DNA from: Bacteroidetes bacterium SB0662_bin_6
GTDB lineage: Bacteria > Bacteroidota > Rhodothermia > Rhodothermales > VXPQ01
DNA: 64,000 bases
Direction: 5' to 3'
Assembly (NCBI GenBank): GCA_009839485.1
Contig: VXPQ01000048.1
Coordinates: forward strand, 1-64,000
The notes beneath the pieces were generated by a model. The model was not told the origin of the DNA and searched no databases. It saw only the letters and a program-made list of their open reading frames with translations. This document shows positions 57,748-64,000 of the stretch, one piece after another; the stretch's first letter is position 1, and each line of letters opens with the position of its first letter. The translations under genes were made by a program, and so were the position numbers.

Positions 57748-59385
57748 TCAATCCTGGCCAACGAGGGCTTCCTTCATGGAACGGACCGGCCTGGCGCCTT
57801 CCCGCATCAGCGCATACCGGATACCATCTGCAATAGCCTGCCAGCTTGCTTCCAGAATGTTGGTGGACACCCCCACCGTATTCCATGTCTCGTTCCCGTT
57901 CTTATGCTCGACAAGCACACGGACATACGCCGCCGTGCCGTCTTCGGGGCTTACCACGCGCACCTTGTAATCGGCAAGATGCACCTGCTCGAGGCTCGGA
58001 TAAAAGGCGGTCAACACGCCGCGCAATGCGTTCGACAGGGCATCTACCGGCCCTACTCCTTCGGCCACGAGTAATTCCCTGCGGCCATCCACGCGAAGAG
58101 CCACCGTTGCCTGGGTGGTATCCGCACCTGCATCGCTGAGTTCACTCTGGACCCGAAGTCGCTCCAGAGAAAAGAACTCCGTTTCCTCGCCCTGAATCTG
58201 CCGGAGCAACAGTTCGAATGAAGCTTCGGCGCCTTCGAATTCATACCCGAGATGCTCGAGATCCTTGATGCGCTTTACGGCGCGGGCCGCCTCGTCCGCT
58301 TCGCCCAGATCAAGGCCCAGTTCCTGCGCCTTGTAGCGTACGTTGCTGCGACCGGATAAATCAGACACGAGCACCCGGCGCTTGTTACCGACCTGTTCGG
58401 GCATGAGATGCTCGTAGGCCGCCGGTTCCTTCATCACCGCCGACACATGGATGCCGCCTTTGTGGGCGAATGCACTCCGACCCACATACGCCGATCGCCC
58501 CACCGGATCGAGGTTCGCCACCTCGTATACGAAATGCGAGAGATCCGTGAGTTCACGCATTCTGTCCGGCGCTACGCACGCGTATCCGAGTTTGAGTTGG
58601 AGTCCCGGGACAATCGCGGTCAGATCCGCGTTGCCGCAGCGTTCTCCGATCCCATTGATCGTCCCCTGCACATGCCGTGCGCCGGCCTGTACCGCTATGA
58701 TCGAATTGGCCGCGGCGCATCCGGCGTCATTGTGTGCATGAATGCCGAGCACCACATCGAAGCGATCCGCCACATCCTGGACGATTCGCCCCAGCGTGTG
58801 TGGCAGCGTACCGCCGTTCGTGTCGCACAGAGCCAACACGTCCGCCCCCGCTGCCACTGCGGCCTCCAGCGTCTCCAGCGCATAGACCCGGTCATTCAGG
58901 TACCCGTCGAAAAAATGCTCTGCATCGTATACCACATGCTTTCCGTGCGCCTTCAGGTATGCTACGGAAGAGCAGATCAGGTCAAGGTTTTCCTCCCTGG
59001 TCACGCCCAGGGCCACTTCCACATGGAGCGTCCAGCTTTTGCCAAAAAGGGAAACCACCGGGGTATCCGCTGCCAGCATGGCCTGCAGGTTGGGATCGTC
59101 CTCCGGCGCGTACTGCGCACGGCGTGTGGAGCCAAAAGCACAGATGCGCGCCTGTTCCCAATCCACATCCCGCGCCAATTCGAAAAATTCCTGATCTTTC
59201 GGATTTGAACCAGGCCATCCCCCTTCTATAATGCCAATGCCAAAGTGGTCAAGACGTTTTGCGATCCGCAACTTGTCGCGAGCCGTCAGTGAAACGTGCT
59301 CGCCTTGCGTACCGTCGCGGAGCGTCGTATCGAAGAGCTCCACAAGGACCGGTTCGTCGGCATGTTCTGGCATGAAGGTATCCAT
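57748..59385 (-). CDS. cimA: citramalate synthase
   Basis: A 545-residue enzyme of the 2-isopropylmalate synthase family: DTTLRDGTQGEHVSLTARDK, HAHNDAGCAAANSI, GTINGIGERCGNADLTAIVP, HKGGIHVSAVMK, and a C-terminal LeuA-type dimerisation/regulatory domain (VGPVDALSNALRGVL, YVRVLVEHKNG). Its length and the GTQGE variant place it in the CimA group rather than LeuA; a separate leuA is present. CimA condenses pyruvate and acetyl-CoA to (R)-citramalate, opening a threonine-independent route to 2-oxobutyrate and isoleucine. Start 59385 is preferred to 59442. Gap to leuD is 72 bases. Confidence 0.87.
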   Translation of the reverse strand: MDTFMPEHADEPVLVELFDTTLRDGTQGEHVSLTARDKLRIAKRLDHFGIGIIEGGWPGSNPKDQEFFELARDVDWEQARICAFGSTRRAQYAPEDDPNLQAMLAADTPVVSLFGKSWTLHVEVALGVTREENLDLICSSVAYLKAHGKHVVYDAEHFFDGYLNDRVYALETLEAAVAAGADVLALCDTNGGTLPHTLGRIVQDVADRFDVVLGIHAHNDAGCAAANSIIAVQAGARHVQGTINGIGERCGNADLTAIVPGLQLKLGYACVAPDRMRELTDLSHFVYEVANLDPVGRSAYVGRSAFAHKGGIHVSAVMKEPAAYEHLMPEQVGNKRRVLVSDLSGRSNVRYKAQELGLDLGEADEAARAVKRIKDLEHLGYEFEGAEASFELLLRQIQGEETEFFSLERLRVQSELSDAGADTTQATVALRVDGRRELLVAEGVGPVDALSNALRGVLTAFYPSLEQVHLADYKVRVVSPEDGTAAYVRVLVEHKNGNETWNTVGVSTNILEASWQAIADGIRYALMREGARPVRSMKEALVGQD

Positions 59386-59457
59386 TTGGCTTCTGATTGC
59401 CCGATGTGGTGTCACCTCTGACAACAACCTGCAACGGGACACACCCTGTTCGATGCG

Positions 59458-60021
59458 TCAGGTCGGCATAAATCCGGCTTGTCTTGCGAATTCGAAAACA
59501 TTGCCCGCTTTCAGTATCTCGGCCACATCCCCAAGCGGTTTGAGCAAAAACTCCTCTCCGGTCGTGCGATTGGCAAGCTTGCCGAGCGTCGTATCTATTT
59601 CAAGGAGATCACCCGTGCGCACGCGCTCGACCAGCCGCTCGATCGACTCGAACGGAACGATAAACCCTCCGTCCACCGCATTGCGGTAAAAGATGCGGGC
59701 GTAACTCTCAGCCACCACAGCGGTGCATCCGGCTTCCTGCAATGCAAACGGGGCATGCTCCCGCGAAGACCCGCACCCGAAATTCGAACCGCCTATCACA
59801 ATCGTATAGGCGCTCTCGAACGCATCTTCCTCGGTAAACGGACGGTTTCCGTAAGGAAGTCCTTGCTGATCCTGCGGTACGCCGCTGAGCGCATAGCGCC
59901 CGTAATACTTGCGCTCCTCCGGATCGGACAGACTGTATACCAGGTGCTCCGCCGGAATAATCTGGTCTGTATCGATGGCGTCGCCCACTACGTAGGCCGT
60001 TCCCGTAATCATCTTTTTCAT
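59458..60021 (-). CDS. leuD: 3-isopropylmalate dehydratase, small subunit
   Basis: A 187-residue swivel domain of isopropylmalate (and possibly citramalate) isomerase. GDAIDTDQIIPAEHLVYS and IGGSNFGCGSSREHAPFAL are the family signatures. The ATG (60021) overlaps the leuC stop by four bases. It pairs with LeuC, the Fe-S subunit. In organisms with CimA the same enzyme often also isomerises citramalate. Confidence 0.95.
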   Translation of the reverse strand: MKKMITGTAYVVGDAIDTDQIIPAEHLVYSLSDPEERKYYGRYALSGVPQDQQGLPYGNRPFTEEDAFESAYTIVIGGSNFGCGSSREHAPFALQEAGCTAVVAESYARIFYRNAVDGGFIVPFESIERLVERVRTGDLLEIDTTLGKLANRTTGEEFLLKPLGDVAEILKAGNVFEFARQAGFMPT

Positions 60022-61310
60022 ACCAGCACCTCGCGAGGATCCGTAATGACTCCGGAAAGCGCCGAGGCCGCCACCGTGTAGGGGGAGGCCAGATATACGG
60101 AAGCGTCCTTGCTGCCCATGCGTCCGGGGAAGTTCCGGTTCGTCGTGGAGATCACGACTTCCGTGCCGTGGGTTCTGCCGAACGTATCCGACGGCCCGCC
60201 GAGGCATGCCGCACAGGAAGCCTGGCCCAGTTTGCAACCGGACCGTTCGAAAATTTCGTACAGCGTGTCGCCTTCGACACGCGTCGTGTGTAACTGCTTT
60301 CCGATCCAGGTCGTCGCCGGCACGATGTAGGTGTCGATGACTACCTCCTGCCCCCGCAGGATGCTCGCCGCCGCCACAAAATCCTCCAGTTTGCCGCCGG
60401 TGCAACTGCCGACGTACGCCCGATCCAGGCGCGTCCCGACCACTTCCGACACCGTCGCCCGGTTGTCCGGGCTGTGCGGCTTCGCCACAAGCGGCTCGAT
60501 GTCCTCGACACGGTAGGTCTTAAGCGTATGATACCGGGCATCGGGATCGCCGTAGACAGGCTCAAACTCCGTATCGGTGCGCGCCCGCACGTACTCGAAG
60601 GTTTTTTCGTCGGGCGGAATGATCCCGTTCTTTCCTCCTGCTTCGATCGCCATGTTCGTCAACGTCATGCGCTCGTGGACCGGCAGATCGTAAACCGCTT
60701 CCCCGTCGAACTCGAGCGCACGGTAGGTGCCCCCGTCCGTTCCGATGTCGCCGATGACCTGCAGGATGAGGTCCTTCGCCATGAGATAAGGAGGGAGAGA
60801 CCCCTCGAACACGAATCGCATCGTTTCGGGGACCTTGAGCCAGATCTTGCCGGTGCCCATGATCAGTGCAGCATCCGTGTTGCCCACTCCGGTCGAAAAC
60901 ATGCCGAACGCACCGGAAGTACACGTGTGACTGTCCGTGCCGATCAGCAGTGAACCCGGCACGTTGAACCCTTCCTCGGCAAGCGCCATGTGGCATACGC
61001 CCTTGTAGCTCGGCGTCCCCGGATCATAGTAATACGGGAGATCGTGCTCCGCGGCAAAGGCCCGAAGCAAATCCACATTCCGGTTCGCGTGGTGGTTCTT
61101 CGTGAAGATGTAGTGATCAGGAATGATCACCAGCTTCTCCTTGTCCCACGGTACCGCATCGGCTCCGAATTCGCGGCGGAAAATATCGATGGTCGGAGGG
61201 CCGCACACATCGTGCGTCATGAGGATGTCCACATCCACCCAGATGTTATCCCCGGGCGCCACCCGATCCCGACCTGCGTGCCGCGCCAGTATTTTTTCCG
61301 TAATCGTCAT
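60018..61310 (-). CDS. leuC: 3-isopropylmalate dehydratase, large subunit
   Basis: A 430-residue aconitase-type enzyme with a 4Fe-4S cluster. The cluster cysteines are Cys303 (GSCTGG), Cys366 and Cys369 (CAACLGG). Substrate motifs include LLIGTDSHTCTSGAFG. Its start overlaps the leuA stop and its stop overlaps leuD (both ATGA), so all three are coupled. The size fits the short archaeal-like leuC group also found in many Bacteroidota. Confidence 0.95.
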   Translation of the reverse strand: MTITEKILARHAGRDRVAPGDNIWVDVDILMTHDVCGPPTIDIFRREFGADAVPWDKEKLVIIPDHYIFTKNHHANRNVDLLRAFAAEHDLPYYYDPGTPSYKGVCHMALAEEGFNVPGSLLIGTDSHTCTSGAFGMFSTGVGNTDAALIMGTGKIWLKVPETMRFVFEGSLPPYLMAKDLILQVIGDIGTDGGTYRALEFDGEAVYDLPVHERMTLTNMAIEAGGKNGIIPPDEKTFEYVRARTDTEFEPVYGDPDARYHTLKTYRVEDIEPLVAKPHSPDNRATVSEVVGTRLDRAYVGSCTGGKLEDFVAAASILRGQEVVIDTYIVPATTWIGKQLHTTRVEGDTLYEIFERSGCKLGQASCAACLGGPSDTFGRTHGTEVVISTTNRNFPGRMGSKDASVYLASPYTVAASALSGVITDPREVLV

Positions 61311-62917
61311 GCTACGCCTCCCTCGAACGAACTCATGATGCCATTGCCCACGAATGTCATGTTTTCCTCGTCGGATCGCCAGGTTTCCAGATTATTGAGC
61401 GCATCGATGTAGGCATCCGCAGATGCCCGAATCACATCCGTGTTTTGCGCCTGCCCTCTGAAAAAGGCTCCGCTTTCCCGGATAAGCACCGTCACTTCGC
61501 CAATGGCTCCGGCCCCCTGGGAAACGGATCGAATAGAATAACTCTCCAGTTTGTGCGAACTGCCAAGCGCATGGTTGATGGCGCGGTACACCGCATCCAC
61601 AGGGCCATCGCCCGTCCCCTGCGCAGTCAACCGCTTCTCGGTAGAAACATTGAATACTTCTACCTCAGCCTTCGGCTGCTTACCGGTAGCGACCTTAACG
61701 GACAGTCTGTCGAGCCGGTAATGCTGTAAAACCGCATGCTCCGCATTCCCCTGAACCAGGTGAATCAGATCCGCATCGTGGATTTCTTTCTTGCGATCCG
61801 CAAGGCGAACAAATAACTGATAGAGCGTGTCCTTCCGGGACTCCTCGACATGCAGGCCCATCCGCTTCAGACGGCTGAAAAAGCCGTGGCGTCCGGAATG
61901 CCGCCCCAAACGGATTTGTTCGCTGGTCTGGCCCACGTCTTCCGCCCGCATGATTTCGTAGGTATCCCGGCGCTTCAGCACGCCATGCTGGTGAATACCT
62001 GCCTCGTGGCTAAAGGCATTGCGCCCCACAATGGCTTTGTTCGGCGGGACCGGAAACCCCGTCGCCACGGACACCATGCGACTTGTTTCGGTAAGGTGCG
62101 TGGCGTCTATGTCCGTGTCGACGCCGAATTGCTCATGCCGGACACGCAACGCCATCACCACTTCTTCCAGCGAGGCATTGCCGGCCCGTTCGCCAATGCC
62201 GTTGACCGTACACTCGACCTGCCGGGCACCCGCACACACGGCCGCAATGGAATTGGCCACAGCAAAACCGAGGTCGTCATGACAGTGGGTCGAGAGCACC
62301 ACATTCTTTGTAGACCGTACGCCTTTGCGAACCGCCTCGAACATGCGTGCATATTCGGTAGGCGTGCAATAGCCGGTCGTATCCGGAATGTTGATAGTGG
62401 TGGCGCCCTCCTCTATCGCGGCAGCAATCACCTCGCACAAAAACCCGTGATCCGTGCGGCCCGCATCCTCCGTGCTGAACTCTATATCATCGGTATACGT
62501 CCGCGCCAGTTGTACAGCTTCACGAGCCATCTGCACGACGTTCCGGCGTTTCTCCGAGAGCGTGCTGCCGTACTTGTCACTGCCGAACTTGGCGTCTATG
62601 TGAATATCGCTGGTGGCGATAAACGTATGAATCCGCGTCCGTTGGCCGCCGGACAATGACTTGCCGGCGGCATGTACATCGTCTTCGAGTGCACGGGCAA
62701 GCGCGCAGATCACGGGGCCCTGTACATCGCGCACGATGCTCGCCACCGCCTCGAACTGGGCCGGCGACGAAATGGGAAAGCCCGCCTCGATCACGTCCAC
62801 GTTCAGCTTCACGAGTTGCCGGGCGATACGGATCTTCTCATTGATCGTCATGGATGCGCCCGGCGCCTGCTCGCCGTCGCGCAACGTCGTATCGAATATG
62901 GTTACTTTGTCTTTCAT
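61307..62917 (-). CDS. leuA: 2-isopropylmalate synthase
   Basis: First committed step of leucine synthesis: 2-ketoisovalerate plus acetyl-CoA. The 536-residue protein has DTTLRDGEQAPGASM at the N-terminus, the metal-binding STHCHDDLGFAVANS, HQHGVLKRRDTYEIM, and a C-terminal LeuA allosteric domain (GDGPVDAVYRAINHALG ... GAGAIGEVTVLIRE), which normally confers leucine feedback inhibition. A GAGG run 10 bases before the ATG may be the ribosome site. The 157-base gap between leuA and leuB holds the three-helix element at 62944-63032. Confidence 0.96.
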   Translation of the reverse strand: MKDKVTIFDTTLRDGEQAPGASMTINEKIRIARQLVKLNVDVIEAGFPISSPAQFEAVASIVRDVQGPVICALARALEDDVHAAGKSLSGGQRTRIHTFIATSDIHIDAKFGSDKYGSTLSEKRRNVVQMAREAVQLARTYTDDIEFSTEDAGRTDHGFLCEVIAAAIEEGATTINIPDTTGYCTPTEYARMFEAVRKGVRSTKNVVLSTHCHDDLGFAVANSIAAVCAGARQVECTVNGIGERAGNASLEEVVMALRVRHEQFGVDTDIDATHLTETSRMVSVATGFPVPPNKAIVGRNAFSHEAGIHQHGVLKRRDTYEIMRAEDVGQTSEQIRLGRHSGRHGFFSRLKRMGLHVEESRKDTLYQLFVRLADRKKEIHDADLIHLVQGNAEHAVLQHYRLDRLSVKVATGKQPKAEVEVFNVSTEKRLTAQGTGDGPVDAVYRAINHALGSSHKLESYSIRSVSQGAGAIGEVTVLIRESGAFFRGQAQNTDVIRASADAYIDALNNLETWRSDEENMTFVGNGIMSSFEGGVA

Positions 62918-62943
62918 TGGAAAAATTCCTCGACGATTCCTTT

Positions 62944-63032
62944 TTACAAGTGGTGCGTAGGGGCTATCGCACGCGCCCGATGCGTCGACGACAGGAAGTC
63001 GTCCCGCCCATATTGCGTCGGGCGCCTTGTAA
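62944..63032. other. perfectly nested three-helix element between leuB and leuA
   Basis: Plus-strand pairings: outer TTACAAG (62944-62950) with CTTGTAA (63026-63032). First inner arm GTGCG (62953-62957) with CGCAC (62968-62972), extended by TAG/CTA across one bulged T and closed by a GGG loop. Second inner arm GCGCCCGA (62973-62980) with TCGGGCGC (63018-63025), topped by GACGAC (62987-62992)/GTCGTC (62998-63003) with an AGGAA loop. The two inner arms directly abut, making a three-way junction with about 29 pairs in 89 nt. Further pairs next to the long arm are G-T wobbles on the plus strand and would be A-C mismatches on the leu-sense strand. It may be an RNA gene, a leu leader, or a palindromic mobile element; I recognise no known family. 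Confidence 0.5.
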
Positions 63033-63074
63033 GTCGAAGAAAATCAACACAGCCAATCCGTACAGTGCAGCGTG

Positions 63075-64000
<926 letters not shown>

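Overview
The window looks like a chromosomal segment from a GC-rich, probably marine heterotroph of the Rhodothermota/Balneolota side of the Bacteroidota superphylum. Three proteins end in type IX secretion (T9SS) sorting domains of the NYPNPFNP type. There is a large TonB-dependent receptor, several lipoproteins and Tat-type exported enzymes. Several genes follow Bacteroidota-style promoters (TATCTTTG, or TTTG-N19-TATATTGG), and many starts lack a Shine-Dalgarno site. The assignment is an inference from gene style; there is no rRNA in the window.

Layout. 1-3.3 kb: end of a T9SS protein, a highly structured leader, an outer-membrane barrel protein and gltX. 3.5-12.1 kb (+): two PpiC-type lipoproteins and a SurA homologue, then MoxR translationally coupled to a cytochrome c/outer-membrane-barrel fusion and followed by a pentaheme cytochrome. 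12.1-20.7 kb (-): rodZ-like gene, ligA, Na+/solute symporter, PgpH-type HD phosphodiesterase, small membrane protein and an exported triple HhH protein. 21-25.3 kb: tRNA-Lys(CTT), a K+ channel, a DUF3500 protein and a secreted subtilase. 25.3-33.9 kb: a catabolic-looking set (NIPSNAP, SMP-30-like lipoprotein, sulfatase, esterase, sugar isomerase-like, DM13, Gfo/Idh) with a divergent FAH-family gene. 33.9-41.5 kb: parC-parE and a TonB receptor. 41.5-64 kb (-): a long co-directional run of leuB-leuA-leuC-leuD-cimA-gltB-gltD-thrB-thrC, a squalene-synthase-like gene, purM, a T9SS protein, two trans-sulfuration PLP enzymes, an SRPBCC protein, plsY and gpsA.

How it fits together. The right-hand third is an amino-acid assembly line: leucine (leuABCD), a citramalate route to isoleucine (cimA), glutamate supply for transamination (gltBD), threonine (thrBC) and sulfur amino acids (the PLP pair), followed by phospholipid initiation (gpsA, plsY). 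The left third is envelope biology: chaperones for outer-membrane proteins next to outer-membrane and c-type cytochrome proteins. The middle is nutrient scavenging.

The most unusual items are non-coding. One is an 89-nt perfectly nested three-helix element between leuB and leuA. Another is a leader at 588-679 with three nested helices plus a competing or pseudoknot helix. The third is a 42-44 nt interspersed hairpin repeat, present twice, that supplies the stop codons of the genes it follows. Among proteins, the cytochrome-barrel fusion next to a pentaheme cytochrome is the best candidate for an undescribed system, possibly moving electrons across the outer membrane. All function calls are from reading the sequence; no database search was run.
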